Assembly: GCA_947426875.1 (NCBI GenBank)
Contig: CANEFU010000033.1
Span: 1 to 9,531 of the forward strand
Origin: an uncultured Clostridium sp.
Lineage (GTDB): Bacteria; Bacillota; Clostridia; TANB77; CAG-508
DNA length: 9,531 nucleotides
Direction of reading: 5' to 3'
Positions 1 to 6,574 of this stretch are shown here, piece after piece (the first letter of the stretch is position 1; every line of letters begins with the position of its first letter). The notes beneath the pieces are model-generated. The model had not been told where the DNA came from. It was given only the letters and a program-made list of their open reading frames with translations, and searched no databases. The translations under genes and the position numbers were made by a program.

Positions 1-904
1 TTCCCATACTTCCTATTTCCTCTTTATCAGATAAAATACAAACTGCTGTGTTTTTTACACTGTTTAATTCCATCATAGCAGCTAATGATGTATAAGCACA
101 TACTTTATCATCTTGACCATAAGCTGCTACCATGCTTTCATCAAACCCTAAGCTTCTTGCTCTAAAAGCTGGTACTAATTCTAGTTCGGAACTAGTAAAA
201 TCTACTTCTGTAATACCATATTTTTGATTTAAAATGTTTAAGATATTTAATTTTACTTTTTCTGTTACCTTGGTATCTTGATAGGGAATACTTCCTATTA
301 GTAAGTTTAAATCTTCTCCTTCAATTCCATTTTTTAGTTTTTTCTCCATTTGCTCTTGTGCTAAATGTGGTAATAAATCAGTAATCGTAAAGATTGGGTC
401 ATTTTCATCTTCTCCTACATTTATCTCTACTTTTTCTCCATTTGCTTTTACGACAACTCCATGTATGCTTAGTGGTATTGTTGTCCATTGATATTTTTTA
501 ATTCCACCATAATAATGTGTTTTAAAATAAGCAAATCCTGTATCTTCATATAATGGATTTGGTTTTAAATCTAATCTTGGTGAATCCACATGAGAGCCTA
601 TAATATGCATTCCATTTTCAATGCTTTCTTCTCCTATAATAGCTAAATACATACTTTTATCTCTATTCACAAAATATACTTTATCTCCTGCTTTTAATGT
701 TTCAAATTCTATAATATCTCTAAATCCATTGGCATCAGCTAATTTTCTAGCTTGCTTAATAAATTCTCTTTCTGTTTTTGCTACATTTAAAAAATCCATA
801 TATTCTTTCGATAATTTAAAAATTTTCTCTCTTTTGGTATCATCTACCTTATCCCAACCATTTTCTTTTTGGTTAAAAAGTTTCTCTTTTAGTTCTTCTC
901 CCAT
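1..904 (-). CDS. apeA: M18 family metallo-aminopeptidase (5' part, truncated by window edge)
   Basis: Not a closed frame here: it starts at ATG 904 and is still open at position 1 (301 codons). The start is supported by an AAAGGAAGG Shine-Dalgarno about 6 nt upstream. M18 enzymes are cytoplasmic dinuclear-zinc exopeptidases that remove N-terminal residues from peptides. Visible family motifs are GSHVDSPRLDLK at residues 103-114 (His105 zinc ligand, Asp107), AYGQDDKVCAYTS near 261-273 (Asp266 the likely bridging metal ligand), and DKEEIGSMG at 293-301 (Glu295/Glu296, general base and zinc ligand). Family members are about 430-480 residues, so roughly the last third, with the final His ligand, lies outside. 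The motif wording fits the clostridial 'aminopeptidase 1' (ApeA) branch better than eukaryotic-type aspartyl aminopeptidase; the symbol rests on that resemblance. The gene is divergent from the oxidoreductase at 1177, with a large palindrome just upstream of its ribosome binding site. Confidence 0.93.
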   Translation of the reverse strand, partial: MGEELKEKLFNQKENGWDKVDDTKREKIFKLSKEYMDFLNVAKTEREFIKQARKLADANGFRDIIEFETLKAGDKVYFVNRDKSMYLAIIGEESIENGMHIIGSHVDSPRLDLKPNPLYEDTGFAYFKTHYYGGIKKYQWTTIPLSIHGVVVKANGEKVEINVGEDENDPIFTITDLLPHLAQEQMEKKLKNGIEGEDLNLLIGSIPYQDTKVTEKVKLNILNILNQKYGITEVDFTSSELELVPAFRARSLGFDESMVAAYGQDDKVCAYTSLAAMMELNSVKNTAVCILSDKEEIGSMG

Positions 905-928
905 CTTTATCCTTCCTTTCTTTTTTGT

Positions 929-1090
929 TGCTAAAAACTGCTAAAGGCTTCCAAAGGTTGCCAAATATTCCGGGTTTAAATGGCAACTTGCAAGTTGCAA
1001 ATTATAAACTGTAAGTTGTAAGTTGCCATTTAAACCCGGAATGTTTGGCAACCTTTGGAAACCTTTGGAAATCTTTAGCAACCTTCGGCA
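929..1090. repeat. Large imperfect palindrome with 10-bp-periodic arms
   Basis: Positions 949-998 pair with 1011-1060 with only four mismatches (966, 990, 994, 997) around a 12-nt AT-rich centre (999-1010). The outer 929-948 and 1061-1080 continue the symmetry at 15 of 20 positions. The right arm is five successive 10-bp units, 1041-1090, of approximate form ACCTTTGGCA; 1051-1060 and 1061-1070 are identical. The left arm has four reverse-complement units, 929-968, of approximate form TGCCAAAGGT. The inner part holds a perfect 14-bp palindrome CAACTTGCAAGTTG (984-997) and repeated AAGTTG words. It lies between divergent genes and no T-run follows either arm cleanly, so a simple terminator is unlikely. 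It could be a MITE/REP-like element or a protein-binding array; which one cannot be told from one copy. Confidence 0.9.
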
Positions 1091-1128
1091 TCATTTTATC
1101 ACACTATATTTTATTTTTCCAGTTTTTT

Positions 1129-1134
1129 TATAAT
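1129..1134 (+). promoter_or_regulatory. Putative -10 element for the FAD/Rieske oxidoreductase gene
   Basis: A perfect TATAAT hexamer would place the transcription start near 1141, leaving a leader of about 35 nt before the ATG at 1177. The -35 region (about 1106-1111) is AT-rich and does not match the consensus well. A second hexamer, TATACT at 1153-1158, is too close to the ribosome binding site to give a normal leader. Confidence 0.4.
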
Positions 1135-1164
1135 TTATTCCTAAAAATTGGTTATACTAATTTT

Positions 1165-1170
1165 AGGAGG
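1165..1170 (+). promoter_or_regulatory. Ribosome binding site AGGAGG fixing the oxidoreductase start
   Basis: AGGAGG ends 6 nt before ATG 1177. This decides against the in-frame TTG at 1045, which would begin inside the palindrome, has no Shine-Dalgarno, and would add 44 residues before the normal start of the family. Confidence 0.85.
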
Positions 1171-1176
1171 TTAAAA

Positions 1177-2688
1177 ATGAACTCTTTATGGTTAGATTTT
1201 AATAAAAAAACAAATTCTTTCTCTTCCCTTTCTAGTGATGTGGAAAGTGATGTATGTATTATAGGTGCAGGAATTTTTGGACTTTCTTGTGCTTATTATT
1301 TAAGTAATTTAGGTTTTAAAGTAACGGTTTTAGAAAAAGATGATATTGGTGAGAAAACAACTGGTCATACTACTGCTAAAATTACTAGTCAACATAGTCT
1401 TTTTTATGATTACTTAATCAATAGCTATGGAAAAAAGTTTGCTACGGATTATCTTTTAGCTAACGAAAAGGCTATCAAAAATATAAAAAAAATAATAGAT
1501 AAAGAGAAAATAAAATGTGATTTTGAATATCAAAATAGTTATGTTTATACAACTAAAAAGTCTGAATTGGCTAAGATTAAAAAGGAAGTTGCTGCTGTCG
1601 AATCTCTTGGTTTTCCTTGTGAATTTGTTACCAAAACAGGTCTTCCTTTTAAAATTGAAGGAGCTATTTGTTTTAAAAACCAAGCTCAATTTCATCCTTT
1701 AAAATATTTATATGGTTTATGTAATAGTATTTCTTCTCATGGTGGTGAAATTTATACGAATACGGTTGTTACTGATATTGAAAAAGACTTCGACTCTAAC
1801 TATCTTATTTCCACTGTTGACCATACCGTTAAAAGTAAATTTGTAATTGTTGCTACCCATTATCCGTTTATCAATTTTCCTGGTATGTATTTTCTCAAAA
1901 TGTACCAGTCTACTTCTTATATTATTGCTGTTGATACCAAGAAAACCCTTTTTAATGGTATGTATATTAATGATACAAATCCTATCTTTTCTTATCGAAC
2001 AGTCAAATATGAAGGAAAAGAACTGCTATTAATTGGTGGTGGTGAACACAAAACGGGGCAACCTTCTTGCTATCAAGATACCTATGGTATTTTAGAAGAA
2101 GAAGCTAGAAAATTTTATCCTAATTGTGAAGTTTTATATCGTTGGAATACCAGAGATTGTATTTCTCTTGATAAAATCTCTTATATTGGTCAATACGCTT
2201 CTTCTATGCCTAATGTATTTGTAGGTACCGGTTTTAAAAAATGGGGCATGACTTTATCAAATGTAGCTGCTAATATCATTGCGGATAACATTTGTGGGAA
2301 AGAAAATAAATATGCTTATCTTTTTAAACCTTCTCGTTTGAAACCTATTAAAAATAGAGATGAAATGAAAAATATCTTAGTCCAATCGACTAATTCTCTA
2401 GTACTTGATAAATTCAAGTCTGCTAATATGTCTTTTGAAGAAATTCAAAATGATTCTGGTAGTATTATTGAAATTAATAACGAAAAAATTGGTATTTATA
2501 AAAATCCTGATGGAAAGATTTATGCTGTTAAGCCTATCTGTACGCATTTAGGTTGCTTACTTTCTTGGAATGATGTAGATAAAACTTGGGATTGTCCTTG
2601 TCATGGTTCCCGTTTCAATTTTAAGGGAATTAATCTTTATGACCCCGCTTTTAAAAATTTAGATATTTATGATATTAATCCTTCGTGA
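1177..2688 (+). CDS. FAD-dependent oxidoreductase with C-terminal Rieske [2Fe-2S] domain
   Basis: 503 residues from the ATG served by AGGAGG. The N-terminal half is a DAO-type FAD domain: the nucleotide-binding GAGIFG (residues 30-35) is followed by a strand ending in VLEKDD, where the acidic residue binds the FAD ribose, then TTGHTTAKIT (61-70), characteristic of this family. The GTGFKKWGMTLSN stretch before residue 390 is the usual second FAD contact. The C-terminal domain carries the Rieske ligands Cys455-x-His457 and Cys473-x-x-His476, with Cys460 and Cys475 placed to form the usual disulfide. No signal peptide or membrane segment is seen, so a cytoplasmic protein is expected. Such fusions transfer electrons between flavin and an Fe-S cluster; the physiological substrate is not known to me. 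Length is normal for the family. A terminator follows about 100 nt after the stop. A 4-bp hairpin plus T-run directly at the stop (2685-2703) may contribute weakly. Confidence 0.93.
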   Translation: MNSLWLDFNKKTNSFSSLSSDVESDVCIIGAGIFGLSCAYYLSNLGFKVTVLEKDDIGEKTTGHTTAKITSQHSLFYDYLINSYGKKFATDYLLANEKAIKNIKKIIDKEKIKCDFEYQNSYVYTTKKSELAKIKKEVAAVESLGFPCEFVTKTGLPFKIEGAICFKNQAQFHPLKYLYGLCNSISSHGGEIYTNTVVTDIEKDFDSNYLISTVDHTVKSKFVIVATHYPFINFPGMYFLKMYQSTSYIIAVDTKKTLFNGMYINDTNPIFSYRTVKYEGKELLLIGGGEHKTGQPSCYQDTYGILEEEARKFYPNCEVLYRWNTRDCISLDKISYIGQYASSMPNVFVGTGFKKWGMTLSNVAANIIADNICGKENKYAYLFKPSRLKPIKNRDEMKNILVQSTNSLVLDKFKSANMSFEEIQNDSGSIIEINNEKIGIYKNPDGKIYAVKPICTHLGCLLSWNDVDKTWDCPCHGSRFNFKGINLYDPAFKNLDIYDINPS

Positions 2689-2786
2689 TTTTTCACTTTT
2701 TTTGCTGTTTTTATTGACTTATCAATTGTTTTTTGCTACAATCTCTTTAATAATCATATATTTATATGTTTTATTTTTTGTTTATT

Positions 2787-2827
2787 GAACTAGATTCTCC
2801 TTAGCTAAGCAATCTAGTTCTTTTTTT
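2787..2827 (+). terminator. Rho-independent terminator after the oxidoreductase gene
   Basis: A perfect 10-bp stem, GAACTAGATT (2787-2796) with AATCTAGTTC (2811-2820), is followed at once by seven T (2821-2827). The 14-nt loop contains its own palindrome, CTTAGCTAAG (2800-2809). No T-run follows on the minus strand, so it acts in the plus direction. It separates the oxidoreductase from the peptidase gene downstream. Confidence 0.9.
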
Positions 2828-2923
2828 ATGTTTATTTCTATATTTCCTATAACTTCCTCTGAATATAAGAAAATATTAAGATTTATTTAATAGTTCCTTA
2901 AAACTTATTTTTCTATTTTGTTT

Positions 2924-2929
2924 TATAAT
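2924..2929 (+). promoter_or_regulatory. Putative -10 element for the C39-like peptidase gene
   Basis: A perfect TATAAT lies downstream of the terminator. The predicted start near 2936 gives a short leader with GAGGGA (2949-2954) before ATG 2963. No good -35 hexamer is seen. This placement also argues against starting translation at the upstream in-frame codon at 2918, which would lie before the transcription start. Confidence 0.45.
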
Positions 2930-2962
2930 ATAGGTAAGTTACAAAACAGAGGGAGAAATCAA

Positions 2963-3712
2963 ATGAAGAGAAAAAAAATTATAATACGATTCATCATAAT
3001 TTTAGGAATTTATCTATTGTTTAGGAATATTGCATTTGACGATATATCTTATAACTTGAATCGATTTATTTTTAAAGTAAGTAATACTTCAGAATATGAG
3101 ATAATCAAACAAGATGTAAATAAAAATTATTCTGGAATAGGGCAGGAAGAAATAAAAAATAAAGATGGTTATTTTACAACCTTTACAACGGTTGAAAATT
3201 ACCAAAAGACATATATCGAGTATAAACAAAATGGTAACTCTTCCTGGAGTAATCATCGATATTGGGGTGGTACTATGGCAGAAAATGGTTGTGGTATTAC
3301 GGCAATTGCAACCATTTTAAGTGGATACGGTAAACATGATACGCCAGAAACTCTTAGACAGAAATATTATCCTGTATTAAATTATGATTCCCTTTCAAAA
3401 GAATTGTCTCATACATTTCATATTAAAAATACAGATTTCTATTATGATAGTGCTCATTTGTCTAAGGAAAAACTACAAGAACATTTGCAAACCAATAGAC
3501 CTATTTTAATTTGTACTTGGAATCAGCCTCATGATAATCGTTGGACTACTGCTTCTCATTTTATGGTTTTACTTGCTACCGATTCTGAAGATATGGTATA
3601 TATTTCAAATCCTAATGGCGGAAAAAATGATAGCAAAAGTTCAGGTTGGTATCATTTTAAAGAAATAACTCCCTATCTTGCCAAAGCTCTCTATATAGAA
3701 AGTTACCATTAA
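2963..3712 (+). CDS. Membrane-anchored C39-like cysteine peptidase (papain-like fold)
   Basis: 249 residues from ATG 2963, chosen because GAGGGA lies 8 nt upstream; an in-frame extension back to 2918 lacks a ribosome binding site. Residues 1-5 are basic (MKRKK) and 6-20 hydrophobic with no obvious cleavage site, so the protein is probably anchored with its domain outside the cell. Residues about 25-90 are a linker region. The peptidase-like domain covers about 90-245: Cys110 in ENGCGITA (nucleophile, followed by a helix), His199 in ASHFMVLL, and Asn216 in YISNPNGG where many relatives have Asp. This is the arrangement of the C39_2-like family of secreted proteins. It is not the bacteriocin-transporter C39 type, as no ABC domain is present. 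The substrate is unknown; cell-wall or peptide processing is possible. It has its own promoter and converges on the sigma-factor operon, with only 50 nt between them and no clear terminator in that gap. Confidence 0.85.
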   Translation: MKRKKIIIRFIIILGIYLLFRNIAFDDISYNLNRFIFKVSNTSEYEIIKQDVNKNYSGIGQEEIKNKDGYFTTFTTVENYQKTYIEYKQNGNSSWSNHRYWGGTMAENGCGITAIATILSGYGKHDTPETLRQKYYPVLNYDSLSKELSHTFHIKNTDFYYDSAHLSKEKLQEHLQTNRPILICTWNQPHDNRWTTASHFMVLLATDSEDMVYISNPNGGKNDSKSSGWYHFKEITPYLAKALYIESYH

Positions 3713-3762
3713 AAACCTCTTAAAAATACATCCTCTTCCTTTGCATCATTTGTAAATTTAGC

Positions 3763-4446
3763 TTATTTATCCATTTCCGAATAAACCATATATTGATAAC
3801 CCGTCATATGAGTATGATTGGCAAATTCCTTTTTAGGTAAATTATCTTTTAAAATAGGCTCTTTATCATAAGCTAAAGAGGTAACTAACCTATATAATCT
3901 AGTATTTTCTAGGAATTTAAAAATAAGGTCTTTCCTATAATTTTCATCCGATTCAGATAAAGTTCCATTATCATAATCAAAAATGATATAGTTTTCACCT
4001 GATGTTATCATTTTATGAATGGAATGTGGTGAAAAACAATTCAAGTTGTAATCGTCTATCACTGAATAATGCATTCTATCTTCTGCCACTTCTAATAAAT
4101 GCTCATAATTTTCATCGTCTTTTTCGAACACATAGAAAGCACCTATTTTGGAAGATTTAAAATAAATTCTATCAGGGTCTTTTTTGTATTGATTCGGATT
4201 ATAGGTTTCAAATTTTTGATAATTATCGCCATAATCTGCTTCATCTTTTTTTACGGTTTCTTTTAATGCCTTTATCTCACTTTCTGACATCAATTTTGCT
4301 AGACTTGTTTGCTTTTCTTTTTCCTTTATCAGTTTCGCTTCATCCACTAATACTTTGGTATAAAAACCACTTATAAAAGCTATTCCTAATAATACTATAC
4401 TTGTTATAGTCAATATAACTATCTGCTTTTTGCTTACATTTTTCAT
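3763..4446 (-). CDS. Single-pass membrane protein of unknown function, last gene of sigma-factor operon
   Basis: I do not recognise the family. The frame is open up to a GTG at 4485 (240 residues), but the best start is ATG 4446 (227 residues) because GGAG at 4459-4456 lies 9 nt upstream. From that start, residues 1-7 are basic and 8-29 form one hydrophobic membrane segment, then a charged, helix-prone stretch (about 30-65, rich in Lys/Glu). A mixed alpha/beta region follows to the end, with many Tyr and Asp and one Cys in the middle. This predicts an N-in topology with about 195 residues outside. It follows the 64-residue gene after a short gap and belongs to the same transcription unit by position, suggesting an accessory surface protein of the sigma/anti-sigma system (inference). 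Confidence 0.75.
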   Translation of the reverse strand: MKNVSKKQIVILTITSIVLLGIAFISGFYTKVLVDEAKLIKEKEKQTSLAKLMSESEIKALKETVKKDEADYGDNYQKFETYNPNQYKKDPDRIYFKSSKIGAFYVFEKDDENYEHLLEVAEDRMHYSVIDDYNLNCFSPHSIHKMITSGENYIIFDYDNGTLSESDENYRKDLIFKFLENTRLYRLVTSLAYDKEPILKDNLPKKEFANHTHMTGYQYMVYSEMDK

Positions 4447-4455
4447 TTTATTCAT

Positions 4456-4459
4456 CTCC
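4456..4459 (-). promoter_or_regulatory. Ribosome binding site GGAG deciding the start at 4446
   Basis: On the minus strand GGAG sits 9 nt before ATG 4446. The alternative GTG at 4485 has no purine-rich site at a usable distance; the nearest, at the end of the preceding gene, is about 18 nt or more away. Confidence 0.6.
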
Positions 4460-4502
4460 ATAATCTTTTGGTATTTAGATTTCACTTAATATGGTATAGC
4501 TT

Positions 4503-4697
4503 TTATTCCTTTCCTACTATCTTATGAAAAATCACTGTTTTTTCTTTCATTGATATTTTTCCAACTTCATATCCATATTCTTTTGCTTCTTTTTTATAAG
4601 TTAAGAAAGAATGGTCTATGTCAAATTCTAGAATTCTTTTTATCTCTTCATAAGTAAGCAACCTCTTATTATTTCTGAATAACATTATATGGGTCAT
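4503..4697 (-). CDS. Small orphan protein (64 aa) overlapping the anti-sigma gene
   Basis: Not recognised. It starts at ATG 4697, or at ATG 4685 four codons later, inside the last codons of the preceding gene (29 or 17 nt overlap), and stops at 4503. Neither ATG has a visible Shine-Dalgarno, so translation would depend on coupling to the upstream gene. The product is highly charged and soluble-looking, with a predicted helix around residues 14-25 (TYEEIKRILEF) and a C-terminal part that could form beta-strands; it has no Cys and no membrane segment. The balanced composition, co-direction and tight packing favour a real gene, but a fortuitous frame is not excluded. Confidence 0.5.
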   Translation of the reverse strand: MTHIMLFRNNKRLLTYEEIKRILEFDIDHSFLTYKKEAKEYGYEVGKISMKEKTVIFHKIVGKE

Positions 4698-5859
4698 CTA
4701 TTAAATTTTTTATTTCCATTTTAGCTCCAAAAAATCTATTCCCGCCAATTATTTCTCCTGTTGTTGCATCTACGTAATAAACAAATCTTTCTGGAAAATC
4801 CTTATCATATCTATAGTAATCATAATAAATCGTAACTTCCCATACTTTTCTGACTCTATTTTCTACTTTGTAAAAAACGGCATCTTCCTTTTTTATTGGC
4901 ATATTTCCATCTTCACTAGGTACAAAATGCATAGTTCCTTTTTCATATTCTTCTATATTCTTTTCCCTATATACTACTTCTGTATTCATTTTATCTATTC
5001 CTATTTCGGCATCGGTAGCTACTATGTTATGTCTTGTTTCGATTTGTTTATCTTTTTCTGTTGCTATTTTTATAGCCTCTTCTTTCGCTATCACTTGTTC
5101 ATTATTTTCATACTTATTATTTTCAAAACGTAAGCTATACAAAGCATTAATTTTGGGAATCCATCCAATGCAAATCTTCTCATAGCTATTTAATAATCCA
5201 TCATATTTTTTATAGAAATCCGCATACCAAATATAAGCACTTTTATCATTTTCACTATTTCTCTTTAAGGATACTAATTCATATTCATCACTATTATCAT
5301 TAGGATTATATTTTAATAGTAATTCCTTTGCAACTTCCCTCGCTTCTTCTCTTGTTATACCATAATCATAAGGAATTGTATATGTATAGGATGGAATATT
5401 TAAATTTCTAAAATTTCCTTTACTATCCAGAGTTAGAGTACCACTTTCAAATCCAACATCCCATACGGCTTCGTTATCATAAAAATCCTTTCCTAAACCT
5501 ATTTGCATTACTTCTTTATCCAATCCTATTTTTTTCAAATAATCGCTTGCTTTCTTTTTTGCCTCTTCTTCACTAATTGCCTTTTCTTTGTCATTTTCCG
5601 TTAATTCAAAGGAAAAATCATAAGTTTCTGGTTGTTTCCATATATTCTCATAAGTTTTCGTTGCTGCAAACGCCACACCAGTTCCTAATAGTAAACTTAT
5701 TGCGATTAGAATTGCTCTTTTGATTGCCTTCATTTTCATCATTAAATTCCTACTTTCTTTGGATTTTGGAGAAAATTTTATAATCGTATTGGTAATAGCA
5801 TGTGGAATTGCTTTTTCATCCTCTCTGAATTTATCCAAAAATTCATCTAAATCTCTCAT
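4669..5859 (-). CDS. Membrane anti-sigma-factor-like protein with PepSY-like repeats
   Basis: 396 residues, starting 2 nt after the stop of the ECF sigma gene; AAAGGAGAG lies inside the end of that gene. The cytoplasmic N-terminus (about 1-47) begins DLDEFLDKFREDE, and an Ile-Pro/Lys-rich stretch leads to a basic edge and one membrane segment (about 48-65). This is the layout of clostridial anti-sigma proteins encoded beside their sigma factor. The outside part has three PepSY-like modules, each opening with an EEA helix: 95-153 (ISEEEAKKKA), 168-250 (ITREEAREVA) and 256-373 (IAKEEAIKIA). The last closes with the typical strand pair VWEVTIYYDYY and YYVDATTGEIIGG. PepSY-type domains are known from protease-associated extracellular proteins; a role in sensing or protecting the complex is inferred. 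The AFA-A at the end of the membrane segment resembles a signal-peptidase site but need not be cut. No zinc-type HxxxCxxC anti-sigma motif is present. Confidence 0.85.
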   Translation of the reverse strand: MRDLDEFLDKFREDEKAIPHAITNTIIKFSPKSKESRNLMMKMKAIKRAILIAISLLLGTGVAFAATKTYENIWKQPETYDFSFELTENDKEKAISEEEAKKKASDYLKKIGLDKEVMQIGLGKDFYDNEAVWDVGFESGTLTLDSKGNFRNLNIPSYTYTIPYDYGITREEAREVAKELLLKYNPNDNSDEYELVSLKRNSENDKSAYIWYADFYKKYDGLLNSYEKICIGWIPKINALYSLRFENNKYENNEQVIAKEEAIKIATEKDKQIETRHNIVATDAEIGIDKMNTEVVYREKNIEEYEKGTMHFVPSEDGNMPIKKEDAVFYKVENRVRKVWEVTIYYDYYRYDKDFPERFVYYVDATTGEIIGGNRFFGAKMEIKNLIDDPYNVIQK

Positions 5860-5861
5860 TT

Positions 5862-6371
5862 CTAATAAAACTCTCCTTTATATTTTTCTTTTATTTTTAT
5901 TTTTGCTCGTGAAATTTTACTACTGATGGTTCCTTCTCTCTTGTTTAATATCTTTGAAATTTCCTTTGTTGTATAGCCTAAATAATAGTAAAGTGTTAGA
6001 ATCATTCTCTCTTCGTCATTTAAAAATGAAATAAAATTCTGAAATTCTATATTGGATAAGTCTATTTCGATGCTTCCTATTTTATTTAACGAGTCGTCTT
6101 CATCAAGTGATTTGTGTTTTTTTCTTTTATAGAATTTGTTGCAATTATTAATCAGTATTCTGATAATCCATGTTTTAAAAAAACTATTGTTTTTCAGCTT
6201 TTTTATATTTAAAAAGGCTATCATCATGGTTTCTTGCATAATATCTTCTATATCATTTTCATTATCAATTTTACTCTTTGCTATATAATATAAATCTTTC
6301 TCGATATTTAATATTAGGTGAGTAAAAGCATCACTATCGTTATTTTTTGCTCTATTTACTAGCTCCTCCAC
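5862..6371 (-). CDS. ECF-type RNA polymerase sigma factor
   Basis: 169 residues with a GTG start. Region 2 covers about 14-83, with DAFTHLI, the DIEDIMQETMMIAF core-binding helix (40-53) and TWIIRILINNCNKFYKRKK (68-86). Region 4 covers about 112-163 with LNDEERMILTLYYYLGYTTKEI and a helix-turn-helix ending in REGTISSKISRAKIKI. There is no sigma region 3 and no long C-terminal extension, so it is a minimal ECF factor. It directs RNA polymerase to a small regulon and is presumably held inactive by the product of the next gene, whose start lies 2 nt past its stop. An extended -10 promoter lies upstream; whether it is self-controlled is unknown. The target promoter consensus cannot be derived from this window. 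Confidence 0.95.
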   Translation of the reverse strand: MEELVNRAKNNDSDAFTHLILNIEKDLYYIAKSKIDNENDIEDIMQETMMIAFLNIKKLKNNSFFKTWIIRILINNCNKFYKRKKHKSLDEDDSLNKIGSIEIDLSNIEFQNFISFLNDEERMILTLYYYLGYTTKEISKILNKREGTISSKISRAKIKIKEKYKGEFY

Positions 6372-6377
6372 TTTTTT

Positions 6378-6382
6378 CCTCC
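6378..6382 (-). promoter_or_regulatory. Ribosome binding site GGAGG for the GTG-started sigma gene
   Basis: On the minus strand GGAGG is followed by six A and then GTG (6371-6369). No in-frame ATG lies close by; the ATG just upstream of the GGAGG is in another frame. This supports the GTG start. Confidence 0.8.
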
Positions 6383-6410
6383 ATTAATTATATCTATTTA
6401 GTACCATTAG

Positions 6411-6443
6411 ACACATTTATTAGATATTATAACATACACATTT
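6411..6443. repeat. Direct repeats flanking the sigma-operon -10 box
   Basis: ACACATTT occurs at 6411-6418 and again at 6436-6443, exactly 25 bp apart, on either side of the -10 hexamer. TCTAAT (minus strand) is also repeated nearby. These could be operator half-sites; chance is possible in AT-rich DNA. Confidence 0.4.
6426..6434 (-). promoter_or_regulatory. Extended -10 promoter of the sigma/anti-sigma operon
   Basis: Minus strand TGTTATAAT (TG at 6434-6433, TATAAT at 6431-6426) is a consensus extended -10, giving a start near 6419 and a leader of about 48 nt. No convincing -35 is seen, as expected for the extended -10 class. The rest of 6444-6574 is AT-rich, with no gene and no clear terminator for the VanZ gene. 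Confidence 0.6.
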
Positions 6444-6574
6444 TCTTGCATTTATTTTAATTTTCTTTGAAAATAATTAGATGAAATCTTAAATTTTAAA
6501 AATTTTGTTAGATGGAAAAAGAAAAAAACTAATGAAAGAGCTAAGTAAATAAAAAACTGTTTGAAATAAGATTG

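Noticed and set aside
621..944. Plus-strand frame of 107 codons
   Set aside because: It is the antisense shadow of the aminopeptidase gene, whose frame has conserved metal-binding and catalytic motifs; composition is Ser/Phe/Leu-rich as expected of an antisense frame.
929..1090. Palindrome read as a rho-independent terminator
   Set aside because: It lies between the starts of two divergent genes, where no transcript needs to end, and neither arm is followed by a proper T-run. The regular 10-bp units are also not a terminator trait.
929..1090. Palindrome read as a CRISPR array
   Set aside because: The units are 10 bp and contiguous without spacers, and no cas gene is present in the window.
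1045..1176. In-frame N-terminal extension of the oxidoreductase from a TTG codon
   Set aside because: It begins inside the palindrome, has no ribosome binding site, and translates the repeat units. AGGAGG before ATG 1177 and the family's normal N-terminus fix the start there.
1456..1695. Minus-strand frame of 79 codons within the oxidoreductase
   Set aside because: Shadow frame: low complexity, rich in Phe/Ser/Ile, fully inside a gene with clear domain motifs.
3713..3762. Search for a bidirectional terminator between the convergent peptidase gene and sigma operon
   Set aside because: No stem of useful length with a T-run was found on either strand in the 50-nt gap.
4927..5133. Plus-strand frame with a hydrophobic, Phe/Tyr-rich product
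   Set aside because: Fully antisense to the anti-sigma-like gene; the apparent membrane character comes from the AT-rich complement.
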